From positions 1-36,869 of the forward strand of contig CALFLM010000068.1 in assembly GCA_937880075.1 (NCBI GenBank): a DNA stretch of 36,869 nucleotides, in the 5' to 3' direction. This document shows, in pieces, positions 1-7,900 of this stretch (positions within the stretch are counted from its first letter, which is position 1; each line of letters begins with the position of its first letter). The stretch is from an uncultured Romboutsia sp. (GTDB taxonomy: Bacteria > Bacillota > Clostridia > Peptostreptococcales > Peptostreptococcaceae). A program made the position numbers and the translations under genes. Below the pieces are notes generated by a model. The model had not been told where the DNA came from. It made no database searches and worked only from the letters and a program-made list of their open reading frames with translations.

Positions 1-49
1 TTGAATTAGCACAACATATTGTATATAATTTTTTTAGTGCGACAGACCC
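1..49 (+). repeat. Truncated copy of a 97-bp inverted-end repeat element
   Basis: Bases 1-49 match the reverse complement of 12052-12100 with one substitution. The copy is cut by the window's left edge, so only the right-hand part is visible, ending in the GTGCGACAG terminus. It is followed by a T-rich tract (TTTTTTATTTTTT), as is the other copy, so on the plus strand it could act as a terminator for a gene left of the window. No transposase is present. That this is a MITE-like or mobile-terminator repeat is inferred from only two copies. Confidence 0.7.
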
Positions 50-106
50 TTTTTTATTTTTTCCAATATTCTTTTTTATGTGATAGATATATTCACTATA
101 AAAAAT

Positions 107-144
107 AAAATAGCCATTTTATATAAATTAAAAATGGCTATTTT
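107..144 (-). terminator. Terminator downstream of sdaAA
   Basis: A perfect 14-bp stem (arms 107-120 and 131-144, core TAGCCAT) with a 10-nt loop lies about 50 nt after the sdaAA stop. On the minus strand it is followed by a T-rich run, as expected for an intrinsic terminator. The flanking A/T tracts make it plausibly bidirectional. Confidence 0.8.
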
Positions 145-191
145 GTCTACAATCTAAATTTGGTAATATAATAATTACCATCTATATAATA

Positions 192-1073
192 TTATCCAAA
201 TATTTTATTAGTTAAAGAGCATCCCGTACAAGTTGCAGCAACTCCACCTAATGCAGTTTCTCTTAATTCCATTGGAAGAGTCTTACCTACTTTATACATA
301 GCAGCTACAGTTTCATCAAATGGTATTATGTTTAATATACCAGCTAAACATAATTCTGCTGATATTAAAGCATTTGCAACACCTATAGCATTTCTTCCTT
401 GACAAGGAACTTCAACAAGACCTGCGATTGGGTCACATACTAATCCCATAACATTTTGTAAACAATGAGATGCAGCATGTACTGCTTGTTCTGGGCTTCC
501 ACCCATCATTTCAACTATACCAGCTGATGCCATTGCTGCTGCTGCTCCAGTTTCAGCTTGACATCCACCTTCAGCACCTGAAACAGTTGCATTTCTAGTT
601 ATTATAGCTCCTATAGCTGATGCTGTAAATAATGCATCTATCATAGTTTCATCATCTATATCATATTCTTTACCTATTGTAACTACAGCTCCTGGAAGTA
701 TACCACAAGAACCAGCTGTAGGTGCAGCAACTATAAGTCCCATAGAAGCATTTACTTCCATAGTTCCCATTGCAGCTGCCATAGCTTTATTCATTATTCC
801 TCCACAAACAGTCTTTGCAGATGAATTTCTGAAGTTAGTTAACTTCTTAGCTTCTCCACCTATAAGACCACCCATAGATTTTATATCTTCTTGAACTGCT
901 TTTTCAACAGCTTCTTTCATTATTTTTAAACTTACTCTCATTTTTTCTCTTATGTCTTCTTTTGATATTCCAGTAAGTTCTGATTCTCTTTCTATACATA
1001 ATTCATGTATACTCATGTTTAATTCTTTACATTTTTCTAATAACTCTGCTCCACTTGTGAAATTATATTTCAT
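192..1073 (-). CDS. sdaAA: L-serine dehydratase, iron-sulfur-dependent, alpha subunit
   Basis: This is the catalytic subunit of the oxygen-sensitive [4Fe-4S] L-serine dehydratase, which converts L-serine to pyruvate and ammonia. The 293-residue protein has the family's glycine-rich core (AAPTAGSCGILPG near 117-127). Three cysteines, C171, C213 and C224, are spaced 42 and 11 apart, the spacing of the cluster ligands in the single-chain Legionella enzyme. Two more cysteines lie near the C-terminus (C282, C285). The ATG has an AAGGAGAG ribosome-binding site. It is the second gene of a two-gene operon, 19 nt after sdaAB, and ends before a strong terminator. It supplies pyruvate for amino-acid fermentation. 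Confidence 0.96.
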   Translation of the reverse strand: MKYNFTSGAELLEKCKELNMSIHELCIERESELTGISKEDIREKMRVSLKIMKEAVEKAVQEDIKSMGGLIGGEAKKLTNFRNSSAKTVCGGIMNKAMAAAMGTMEVNASMGLIVAAPTAGSCGILPGAVVTIGKEYDIDDETMIDALFTASAIGAIITRNATVSGAEGGCQAETGAAAAMASAGIVEMMGGSPEQAVHAASHCLQNVMGLVCDPIAGLVEVPCQGRNAIGVANALISAELCLAGILNIIPFDETVAAMYKVGKTLPMELRETALGGVAATCTGCSLTNKIFG

Positions 1074-1092
1074 TTTTGCCTCTCCTTACTTA

Positions 1093-1767
1093 TTAGAATT
1101 TATCTAAAACTACTACTTTAGCTACTACTTCAAATTTTCTTAATTGTTCTATTAAAGTTGACTCTAATTCATCATCTGTTTCTATTGTTAAGAATGTGTA
1201 TTCTGACTTAGCTGGTTTATTAGTAGATATAGTTGCTATATTTTTATTATTATGACCAAGTAATCCTGTTATAAACGCTATTGCACCAGGTATATCTTTT
1301 ATCTCTAATACTACAGCACTTCTTGAACCATTAAAGTCAAGTGCTAATCCATCCATTTCAGTAAGCTTTATGTTACCTCCACCTATAGAGGCACCCATTA
1401 AACTTGATTTAGAACCATCTTCTAGTATCATTTCCATTTTAACAGTATTAGGATGAACATTTTCTCCTAAGTCCGTTTTTATAAATTCAAACTTAACACC
1501 TTGTTCTTTTGCCAATTCAAAAGAATACTTTATTCTAGCATCATCTGGATCAAACCCTAATATACCACCAACTAATGCTTTATCAGTACCATGACCTTTA
1601 TAAGTTTCTGCAAATGATCCATGAAGTAAGAATTTTACTTCCTTTACTGGTTTTCCTGCAATTTTACAAGCACTCTTTCCAAGTCTTGCAGCTCCTGCAG
1701 TATGGGAACTAGATGGACCTATCATATTAGGACCTACTACATCAAATACACTATAATCTTTAGCCAT
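1093..1767 (-). CDS. sdaAB: L-serine dehydratase, iron-sulfur-dependent, beta subunit
   Basis: This 224-residue partner of SdaAA begins with the family signature PSSSHTAG at residues 18-25. It ends with an ACT-type regulatory domain from about residue 150 (VLEIKDIPGAIAFITGLL and following). Split alpha and beta subunits are the usual Firmicutes arrangement; the beta subunit carries the domain thought to sense serine. An AGAGGT ribosome-binding site precedes the ATG. It is the first gene of the sdaAB-sdaAA operon, and the promoter should lie in the AT-rich stretch to its right. Confidence 0.96.
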   Translation of the reverse strand: MAKDYSVFDVVGPNMIGPSSSHTAGAARLGKSACKIAGKPVKEVKFLLHGSFAETYKGHGTDKALVGGILGFDPDDARIKYSFELAKEQGVKFEFIKTDLGENVHPNTVKMEMILEDGSKSSLMGASIGGGNIKLTEMDGLALDFNGSRSAVVLEIKDIPGAIAFITGLLGHNNKNIATISTNKPAKSEYTFLTIETDDELESTLIEQLRKFEVVAKVVVLDKF

Positions 1768-2070
1768 TATATTACCTCTCTTCTCGTCTAGTTGTATATT
1801 GAATTGAACTTAAAATTAAATATTATATTTTATTTAAGTATTATTTATTACTATATTTATACCCATAAATATATATTGATAAAACCACTTTGTATTGTAC
1901 AATTAAAAATCTATTTTAAAATGTATTTTTATGTTTATACTACATTATCATTATATACTAAAATTAGTCTTTGTAAAATCCTATTTTTTAATCTAAATAG
2001 TTTTTTGTGAAAATATATTTCTCTCATGTTATTATATATCCATAATAAGAAAAATATTTACATGTTACTT
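1768..2070. other. AT-rich intergenic stretch upstream of sdaAB
   Basis: About 300 bases separate sdaAB from the ridA terminator. The stretch is very AT-rich, has no credible ribosome-binding site plus ORF on either strand, and must hold the sdaAB promoter. I could not pick a convincing -35/-10 pair. The plus-strand open frames here are low-complexity (I/Y/L-rich) and are not called. Confidence 0.6.
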
Positions 2071-2101
2071 AAAAATGACCAGTGTATAACTGGCCATTTT
2101 T
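2071..2101 (-). terminator. Terminator downstream of ridA
   Basis: A 13-bp stem with a 5-nt loop has arms 2071-2083 and 2089-2101. One pair is a G-U wobble only when read as minus-strand RNA, which supports minus-strand use. It starts 11 nt after the ridA stop and ends in a U run. Confidence 0.8.
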
Positions 2102-2111
2102 GTAATAAAAA

Positions 2112-2492
2112 TTATATTACAGCAATTACTTCTATTTCAACTTTAACATCTTTTGGAAGTCTTGCAACTTCTACACAAGCTCTAGCTGGTTTATTTTCAC
2201 CAAAGAACTCAGCATATACTTCATTTATTTGAGCAAATTCATTCATATCTTTTATGAATACTGTAGATTTTACTACGTGAGAAAAATCAAGCCCAGCTTC
2301 AGCTAATATAGCTTGAACATTTTTTAAAGATTGAGCAGTTTGAGCTTTTACATCTCCTTCTACTATTTCCATAGTTTCAGGTACAAATGGAACTTGTCCT
2401 GATACAAATAACATATTCCCAGCTTTAACAGCTTGAGAGTATGGTCCTATAGCTTTAGGTGCATTATCTGTATGTATTACTTGATGTTTCAT
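2112..2492 (-). CDS. ridA: RidA family enamine/imine deaminase
   Basis: A 126-residue member of the RidA/YjgF/UK114 family. These proteins hydrolyse reactive enamine/imine intermediates such as 2-aminoacrylate and 2-aminocrotonate, which PLP-dependent serine/threonine dehydratases release. Family features include the N-terminal APKAIGPYSQAV, the core VSGQVP, and the C-terminal PARACVEVARLP with the conserved arginine. The start is the ATG at 2492, which has a perfect AGGAGG; an upstream in-frame ATG lacks a ribosome-binding site and would add an atypical extension. The gene lies directly downstream of a threonine dehydratase gene and next to the serine dehydratase genes, which matches its known role. 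A terminator follows. Confidence 0.95.
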   Translation of the reverse strand: MKHQVIHTDNAPKAIGPYSQAVKAGNMLFVSGQVPFVPETMEIVEGDVKAQTAQSLKNVQAILAEAGLDFSHVVKSTVFIKDMNEFAQINEVYAEFFGENKPARACVEVARLPKDVKVEIEVIAVI

Positions 2493-2611
2493 ATTAAAAT
2501 TCCTCCTATGAATATATATCTCTATGTGCATGTTACACATTTTCATTTATCATTATACTATTATATAAGTTTTATTGTATATATTTTTTTATATTAATTA
2601 TTATATTTAAA

Positions 2612-3829
2612 TTATATCTCTACTATTTCAAATCCAGCTTTTGTTATAGCAACTTTTAATGTATCTATATGCTCTTGATTAAATGTTTCAAGTACCATTT
2701 CTGCAGTAAGAGTACCTAATGCTCCACCCATAGATGATCTTAATAAATTAGCACTTAATATATTAGCATCATGTTCACTTATTATTTTAGTTAATTCAGC
2801 AAGTCCGCCTGGCTTATCTTGTATTACTGTGTTAAATGCATATCTTCTAGCTTCTTTAGTTAAAGCAGTTCCTATAACTCTATATAATGTATTAACATCA
2901 ACATTTCCTCCAGATATTACACAAACTACATTCTCATCTTTTTGAGGTGTATATTTTCCACTTAATAATGCAGCAGTACTTACAGCACCAGCTCCTTCAG
3001 CTACAACTTTTTGATTTTCCATTAAAAATAACATACCTTGTGCTATTTCTTCTTCTTCAACTACTATTACTTCATCAACTAATTCTTTTATTATATCAAA
3101 AGTTACGTCACCAGGTGTTTTAACAGCTATACCATCAGCTATTGTAGTAGCTTTAAATGCTTCTGTAACTTCACCATTTTTCATAGACTCATGCATTGAA
3201 GGTATATTTGCAGTTTGAACACCTACTATTTTTATATTAGGATTTATTCCTTTAGCTGCTACCGCTATACCAGCTATTATTCCCCCTCCACCTATTGGAC
3301 AAAGTATAGTATCAACTTTTCCATCTAATTGTTCAAGTATTTCAAGACCTATAGTTCCTTGTCCTGCTATTACATACTTATCATTAAATGGATGTAAGAA
3401 AGTTGCTCCAGTTTCTTTTTGCAACTCAACAGCTTTTGCATAAGCATCATCATAAACTAAACCATTTAATACTACTTCAGCTCCATATCCTTTAGTTGCT
3501 GTAACCTTTGCTAAAGGTGCAGTAGCTGGCATTACTATCGTAGCATTTATTCCTGTCATTTTTGCACCTAGTGCAACACCCTGCGCATGATTTCCTGCAC
3601 TTGATGCTATAACACCGTTTGCCTTTTCTTCATCAGTTAAATTTGCTATTTTATTGCAAGCACCCCTTACTTTGAAAGAACCTGTTTTTTGAAGGTTTTC
3701 ACATTTATAGAAAACATTTGCCCCAGTCATAGCACTAAGTTTTACACTTTCTAATATATCAGTTTTCTTTACTATGTCTTTTATAGTTTCCTTTGCATTT
3801 TTTATATCTTGTAAAGTAACTTTTGTCAT
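2612..3829 (-). CDS. ilvA: Threonine ammonia-lyase (catabolic type with ACT domain)
   Basis: PLP-dependent threonine dehydratase, converting L-threonine to 2-oxobutyrate and ammonia; it may also act on serine. Motifs are SFKVRG with the Schiff-base lysine at K53, the SAGNHAQG loop, and a glycine-rich phosphate loop (GGGGI). A C-terminal ACT domain starts near 330 (VIQDKPGGLAELTKII). The length of about 405 residues fits the medium catabolic form often named tdcB/ilvA. The start is ATG 3829, preceded by GGGAGTGG; the ATG 15 nt upstream has no ribosome-binding site. A good promoter and a possible Rex-like site lie just upstream. RidA is the next gene. Confidence 0.93.
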   Translation of the reverse strand: MTKVTLQDIKNAKETIKDIVKKTDILESVKLSAMTGANVFYKCENLQKTGSFKVRGACNKIANLTDEEKANGVIASSAGNHAQGVALGAKMTGINATIVMPATAPLAKVTATKGYGAEVVLNGLVYDDAYAKAVELQKETGATFLHPFNDKYVIAGQGTIGLEILEQLDGKVDTILCPIGGGGIIAGIAVAAKGINPNIKIVGVQTANIPSMHESMKNGEVTEAFKATTIADGIAVKTPGDVTFDIIKELVDEVIVVEEEEIAQGMLFLMENQKVVAEGAGAVSTAALLSGKYTPQKDENVVCVISGGNVDVNTLYRVIGTALTKEARRYAFNTVIQDKPGGLAELTKIISEHDANILSANLLRSSMGGALGTLTAEMVLETFNQEHIDTLKVAITKAGFEIVEI

Positions 3830-3857
3830 TTTATCCACTCCCATAAACCATTTTTAT

Positions 3858-3875
3858 TTGTTTGTTTATTAACAA
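3858..3875 (-). promoter_or_regulatory. Possible Rex-type operator upstream of ilvA
   Basis: The 18-bp sequence matches the Firmicutes Rex half-site arrangement TTGTTAA-N4-TTAACAA with two mismatches in one half; the other half, TTAACAA, is exact. It begins about 4 nt downstream of the predicted -10, where a repressor would block initiation. In AT-rich DNA this match could be chance. Rex control of threonine deamination by NADH/NAD+ would be plausible but is an inference. Confidence 0.25.
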
Positions 3876-3879
3876 TTTA

Positions 3880-3908
3880 ATTTTATAACTTTTTTTCGCA
3901 AAAATCAA
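3880..3908 (-). promoter_or_regulatory. Sigma-A-type promoter of ilvA
   Basis: On the minus strand the -35 is TTGATT (3903-3908) and the -10 is TAAAAT (3880-3885) with a 17-nt spacer. It lies about 50 nt upstream of the chosen ilvA start. Confidence 0.5.
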
Positions 3909-3976
3909 CACTATTTTTTGCATTTTTAAAGATTAAGTTTTTTAATAATTTACTTTAATTTTATTTTTAAAAATAA

Positions 3977-4014
3977 AAAAACTCTTTACATATTTAAACA
4001 TGTAAAGAGTTTTT
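3977..4014 (-). terminator. Terminator downstream of leuS
   Basis: A perfect 15-bp stem (3977-3991 with 4000-4014) and an 8-nt loop lie 10 nt past the leuS stop, with a T-rich run on the minus strand. Confidence 0.85.
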
Positions 4015-4024
4015 ATTTAACTTA

Positions 4025-6445
4025 TTATTTAGCAACTATATTAACTAATTTCTTAGGTACTGCAACTACTTTAACTATAGTTTTACCTTCAACTAATGCT
4101 TTTATCTTTTCATCTTCCATTGCTACTTTTTCCATTTCTTCTCTAGAGATATTAGCGGCAACACTTAATTTTCCTCTTACTTTTCCATTTATCTGAACAA
4201 CTATTTCAACCTCATCTTTAACTAAAGCTGTTTCATCGTATTTTGGCCAAGATATATCAAATATACTTCCTTCTTTACCTATCATAGCCCATAATTCTTC
4301 GCCCATATGAGGTGCAAATGGAGCAAGTATAGTTACTATAGTTTCTATACCTTCTTTTATAACTGCTTCATTTCTAGAATCTAATTCTTTGTACTTATAA
4401 ATTTCATTTATTAATTCCATTAATGCTGATATAGCAGTATTAAATCCAAACTTTTCATTTAAGTCTTCTGTAACTTTCTTTAAAGTTGCATGTATAGTAT
4501 ATCTCATAGCTTTATCTAATATAGCTAATTCTTTTACACTAACATCAGATTTAGCTATATTAGATAATTCATCTACTAATCTATATACTCTATTTAAGAA
4601 TCTATAACATCCTTCAACACCTTGATCTGACCATTCTAAGTCTCTTTCTGGTGGTGCTGCAAATAATACGAATAATCTAGCAGTATCAACCCCATATTCT
4701 TTTATTATTTCTGATGGAGCTACAACATTTCCTTTAGACTTACTCATCTTAGCACCGTCTTTTAATACCATACCTTGAGTTAAAAGATTTTTAAAAGGCT
4801 CTTTAAAGTCTAACATTCCCATAGAATTAAATGCCTTTACAAAGAATCTTGAGTAAAGAAGATGTAATATAGCATGCTCTACTCCACCTATATATTGGTC
4901 AACTGGCATCCACTTATTTACTTTTTCTTTACTAAATGGCTCTTTTGTGTTTTTAGGATCTATATATCTTAAATAGTACCAAGAAGAATCTACGAAAGTA
5001 TCCATAGTATCTGCTTCTCTTCTAGCTGGCTTTTTACAACAAGGACAAGTTGTATTCATAAATGTCTTTGAAGTTGTAAGTGGAGATTCTCCCTTTCCTG
5101 TAAATTCAACATCTGTTGGTAATAATATTGGTAAGTTTTCTTTCTTTTCTGGAACTATACCGCAAGTTTCACAATATACTACAGGTATTGGACATCCCCA
5201 ATATCTTTGTCTAGAAAGTAACCAGTCTCTTAATCTATAATTGACTGTTTTCTTTCCTATTTCCATTTCTTCTATCTTTTCTATTATTGCCTCAAATGCC
5301 TTTGAAGATTCCATTCCATTAAATTCATCAGAGTTTATCATTATGTTGTCTTCATTTATAACTTCAACTACATCTAAGTTATATTTTTCTGCAAATTCAG
5401 CATCTCTTTCATCATGTGCAGGCACTGCCATAACCGCACCTGTACCGTAATCAACTAATACATAGTTAGCTATCCATAAAGGAACTTTTTTATTAGTTAA
5501 TGGATTTACTACATATTTTCCAATAAACATTCCTTCTTTTTCAACATCACTTGAAGTTCTTTCTATTTCAGTCATAGTATGCATTTTAGCAACAAATTCA
5601 TCTACTTGTTTTTCGTACTCAGTACCAGCAACTAATTCTTTAACTAAATCATGCTCTGGAGCAAGTACCATATAAGAAACTCCATAAACTGTATCTGGCC
5701 TAGTTGTAAATACTGTTATAGACTTATCACTTCCATCTATATCAAAATTTATTTCAGCACCTGTACTTTTTCCTATCCAGTTTCTTTGCATTGTTTTAAC
5801 TTTTTCTGGCCAACCATCTAAAGTATCTAAATCTTGAAGTAATTCTTCTGCAAAATGAGTTGTTTTAAAGTACCATTGTTCTAAATCTTTCTTTACAACT
5901 ATAGAGTCACATCTCTCACATTGTCCTTGAACAACTTGTTCATTAGCAAGAACTGTTTCACAAGATTGGCACCAATTAACAAAAGATTTCTTCTTGTATG
6001 CTAATCCGTTTTCTAAGAATTTTAAGAATATCTCTTGAGTGAATTTATAGTACTCTGGTGTAGAAGTTGCTACTTCTCTGTCCCAATCAAAACTTAACCC
6101 TAATGTTTTAAATTGATTTCTCATATCAACTATATTTTCCATAGTCCATTTATCAGGATGTATACCATGCTTTATAGCTGCATTTTCAGCTGGAAGACCA
6201 AAAGAGTCCCATCCCATTGGATGTAAAACATTATATCCTTGCATCTTTTTAAATCTAGCTACAACATCACCTATAGAATAATTTCTAACATGCCCCATAT
6301 GTAATTTCCCAGATGGATACGGAAACATTTCTAATGCATAATATTTTGGTTTTGTTGTATCTTCAGTATCTGTCTTGTACTGATTATTATCTTCCCAAAT
6401 CTTTTGCCATTTAGCTTCAACTTCATTTGGTTTATAAACGTTCAT
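4025..6445 (-). CDS. leuS: Leucyl-tRNA synthetase
   Basis: Class Ia aminoacyl-tRNA synthetase of about 806 residues, usual for bacterial LeuRS. It has the HIGH motif as HMGH (residues 49-52) and KMSKS (in DGAKMSKSKGN). Cysteine pairs of the zinc inserts are visible (CQSC...CERC and CETC...CPCC). A CP1 editing domain carries TTRPDT and the GTGAVMAVPAHDERD block. The chosen start is ATG 6445, eight bases after AGGAGG; an in-frame TTG one codon upstream is not needed. Expression is controlled by the T-box leader to the right. A terminator follows the stop. Confidence 0.98.
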   Translation of the reverse strand: MNVYKPNEVEAKWQKIWEDNNQYKTDTEDTTKPKYYALEMFPYPSGKLHMGHVRNYSIGDVVARFKKMQGYNVLHPMGWDSFGLPAENAAIKHGIHPDKWTMENIVDMRNQFKTLGLSFDWDREVATSTPEYYKFTQEIFLKFLENGLAYKKKSFVNWCQSCETVLANEQVVQGQCERCDSIVVKKDLEQWYFKTTHFAEELLQDLDTLDGWPEKVKTMQRNWIGKSTGAEINFDIDGSDKSITVFTTRPDTVYGVSYMVLAPEHDLVKELVAGTEYEKQVDEFVAKMHTMTEIERTSSDVEKEGMFIGKYVVNPLTNKKVPLWIANYVLVDYGTGAVMAVPAHDERDAEFAEKYNLDVVEVINEDNIMINSDEFNGMESSKAFEAIIEKIEEMEIGKKTVNYRLRDWLLSRQRYWGCPIPVVYCETCGIVPEKKENLPILLPTDVEFTGKGESPLTTSKTFMNTTCPCCKKPARREADTMDTFVDSSWYYLRYIDPKNTKEPFSKEKVNKWMPVDQYIGGVEHAILHLLYSRFFVKAFNSMGMLDFKEPFKNLLTQGMVLKDGAKMSKSKGNVVAPSEIIKEYGVDTARLFVLFAAPPERDLEWSDQGVEGCYRFLNRVYRLVDELSNIAKSDVSVKELAILDKAMRYTIHATLKKVTEDLNEKFGFNTAISALMELINEIYKYKELDSRNEAVIKEGIETIVTILAPFAPHMGEELWAMIGKEGSIFDISWPKYDETALVKDEVEIVVQINGKVRGKLSVAANISREEMEKVAMEDEKIKALVEGKTIVKVVAVPKKLVNIVAK

Positions 6446-6477
6446 CAAAATTTCCTCCTATGTTTTAATTAATATAA

Positions 6478-6600
6478 AAAATTCGCTTCGCTCATGTCGC
6501 CAACGATATATCCTTGCTACTGCTTAGGATAAATCCGTTGCTCAAATCATTAGCAGTTGGGATTATAATTATCTACAAACCAGATAATTTATAACCCCTT
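6478..6600 (-). other. Structured element of unknown type between the leuS T-box terminator and leuS
   Basis: This segment lies after the T-box terminator and before the leuS ribosome-binding site. It can form an AT-rich hairpin (6559-6574 with 6582-6598). It also has two interleaved pairings, 6501-6514 with 6526-6540 and 6519-6524 with 6552-6557, an H-type pseudoknot topology. It ends at minus-strand GAGCGAAGCGAA followed by six T. The GC-rich end stands out against its surroundings. It could be a dispersed palindromic repeat inserted in the leader or a second RNA regulator. No standard riboswitch core was recognised. Confidence 0.5.
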
Positions 6601-6604
6601 AGTA

Positions 6605-6840
6605 TATAAAAAATCCTCAATCACTAAACACAATGTTTAGGGACGAGGATTATCTTCGCGGTACCACCCTAATTAGCCTAACAATAAGGCTCTCTTAGAT
6701 AGTTTTTATGCCAACTACGGCTAAATAGATTTTGCCTAGCAAGTTCAAAGGTACATTTTACTAGTTCACAGCACCACTAGCTCTCTGAAAAAATATATTC
6801 TTTTACTACTCTAGTCTATTTAATAATTTAAAATTTTAAC
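6605..6840 (-). promoter_or_regulatory. T-box leader controlling leuS
   Basis: The conserved T-box GGTGGTACCGCG lies on the minus strand at 6657-6668. A Stem I signature (AGAGAGC then GGTGCTGTGAAC) is visible near 6760-6786. Between them a GAA-CTT-G context places a CTT (Leu) specifier at 6741-6743, matching the downstream gene. The T-box can pair with the 5' side of the terminator to form the antiterminator. In this RNA class uncharged tRNA binds the specifier and T-box, so leuS should be induced when tRNA-Leu is uncharged. The exact 5' end is inferred from the promoter call. Confidence 0.95.
6612..6651 (-). terminator. T-box-associated terminator of the leuS leader
   Basis: The stem pairs AATCCTC/GAGGATT (6612-6618 with 6645-6651) and an inner CTAAACA/TGTTTAG helix, followed on the minus strand by T6. 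It lies directly after the T-box sequence, as required for the antiterminator/terminator switch. Confidence 0.9.
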
Positions 6841-6844
6841 TATA

Positions 6845-6873
6845 ATGTTAACATCATTAAGCTAAGTTGTCAA
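6845..6873 (-). promoter_or_regulatory. Promoter of the leuS T-box transcript
   Basis: TTGACA (6868-6873) and TAACAT (6845-6850) are separated by 17 nt on the minus strand. The -35 overlaps the last codons of rsfS. Initiation would begin close to the start of the T-box Stem I region. Confidence 0.55.
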
Positions 6874-7207
6874 CATCTACATACGGAGCATCTTTCCATA
6901 ATTTTTCTAAGTTATAGAAGTCTCTGTTTTCTTCATTAAATATATGAACCATAACATCACCGTAATCAAGTAAAACCCAAACTTGACTATCATATCCTTC
7001 TTTACCTCTAGCTTCTATACCAAGTTTAGTTAATTCATCTTCTACGTTGTCAGCTATGGCTTTTACTTGTCTTTGAGAAGATGCTGTAGCTATCACAAAG
7101 TAATCACATAAGCTAGATACAGCTCCTATATTTAATATTGCTATATCTTTACCTAGTTTATCATCTATTGCATCATATATAACTTTTGTAATATTTTCTA
7201 CTGTCAT
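6857..7207 (-). CDS. rsfS: Ribosomal silencing factor RsfS
   Basis: A 116-residue RsfS/YbeB/Iojap protein. The family binds ribosomal protein L14 on the 50S subunit and blocks subunit joining when nutrients are scarce. Recognisable are DYFVIATASSQRQVKAIADNV in the middle and the C-terminal stretch with WVLLDYGDVMVHIF and REFYNLEKLW-type residues. An AGGAAGG ribosome-binding site precedes the ATG. It follows nadD and yqeK, the common Firmicutes order, with 117 nt between yqeK and rsfS. Confidence 0.96.
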   Translation of the reverse strand: MTVENITKVIYDAIDDKLGKDIAILNIGAVSSLCDYFVIATASSQRQVKAIADNVEDELTKLGIEARGKEGYDSQVWVLLDYGDVMVHIFNEENRDFYNLEKLWKDAPYVDVDNLA

Positions 7208-7324
7208 ATTATTTCCTTCCTTTCATGATTATAAACATATTTAATTATTATACCATAAATAATACACAAATAAACCACTGTATATTATTATATAATGTAT
7301 TAAATTTATTTTTATGTTATGCTT

Positions 7325-7897
7325 TTATAAAATTTTATTTTTTATAAGGTAATTTCTTGCATTGACTGTTCTATTATGTATTAACTGATCGTTCTCTATT
7401 ACAAATTTTATCGTATTATTAAATGAAATAAGTAAAGCTTTATCTAATTGTTTATTATAAACTAAATCTCTTAATACTTCTACTCCAGGAAAATCTCTTC
7501 CTTCTTCTATTAAATCTGCAATATAGATTATTTTTTCTATTAAGTTCATGTCTTCTTTACCCGTAGTATGATACCTTATTGCACTTATTATATCTTTATC
7601 ATTTATTCCAAATTCATATTTTGCTATATACGCCCCTATTAAACTATGAGATAAAGCTAAGTTATCTTTTTCTAATTCATCTAGAGCTATTTTATATTTA
7701 TCTACATAATATTTTACCTCTTCTTTATTTAAATACTTCGCACAGTCATGTACAATTCCAGCTATATAAGCTTTTTCTTTATCACATCCATAAATTTCAC
7801 TTAACTTTACCGCACACTTTGCCACATTTAATGAATGTCTATATCTTTTTTCTGGTAACATTTCTTTTACCTTATTGTTAATTAATTCTAAATTCAT
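7325..7897 (-). CDS. yqeK: YqeK family HD-domain hydrolase (symmetrical Ap4A hydrolase type)
   Basis: A 190-residue HD-superfamily protein. Metal-binding motifs are visible in order: RYRHSLNVA, VHDCAKY (the HD pair), HSLIGAYIAK, AIRYHTTG and IADLIEEGRDF. YqeK proteins are known as diiron hydrolases cleaving Ap4A symmetrically to ADP. It begins 3 nt after the nadD stop, and its Shine-Dalgarno (GGAGA) lies inside the last nadD codons, so the two are probably translationally coupled. Confidence 0.93.
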   Translation of the reverse strand: MNLELINNKVKEMLPEKRYRHSLNVAKCAVKLSEIYGCDKEKAYIAGIVHDCAKYLNKEEVKYYVDKYKIALDELEKDNLALSHSLIGAYIAKYEFGINDKDIISAIRYHTTGKEDMNLIEKIIYIADLIEEGRDFPGVEVLRDLVYNKQLDKALLISFNNTIKFVIENDQLIHNRTVNARNYLIKNKIL

Positions 7898-7900
7898 ATG

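Noticed and set aside
161..180. 7-bp inverted repeat TGGTAAT/ATTACCA
   Set aside because: Short, no T tract, and a much stronger terminator is adjacent; likely chance.
1792..2010. Plus-strand ORF in the sdaAB upstream region
   Set aside because: I/Y/L-rich translation typical of random AT-rich DNA, without a ribosome-binding site.
6478..6600. Group I intron / IStron or IS200/IS605 end in the leuS leader
   Set aside because: None of the conserved group I core segments is present, there is no transposase or TnpB frame, and the segment is too short.
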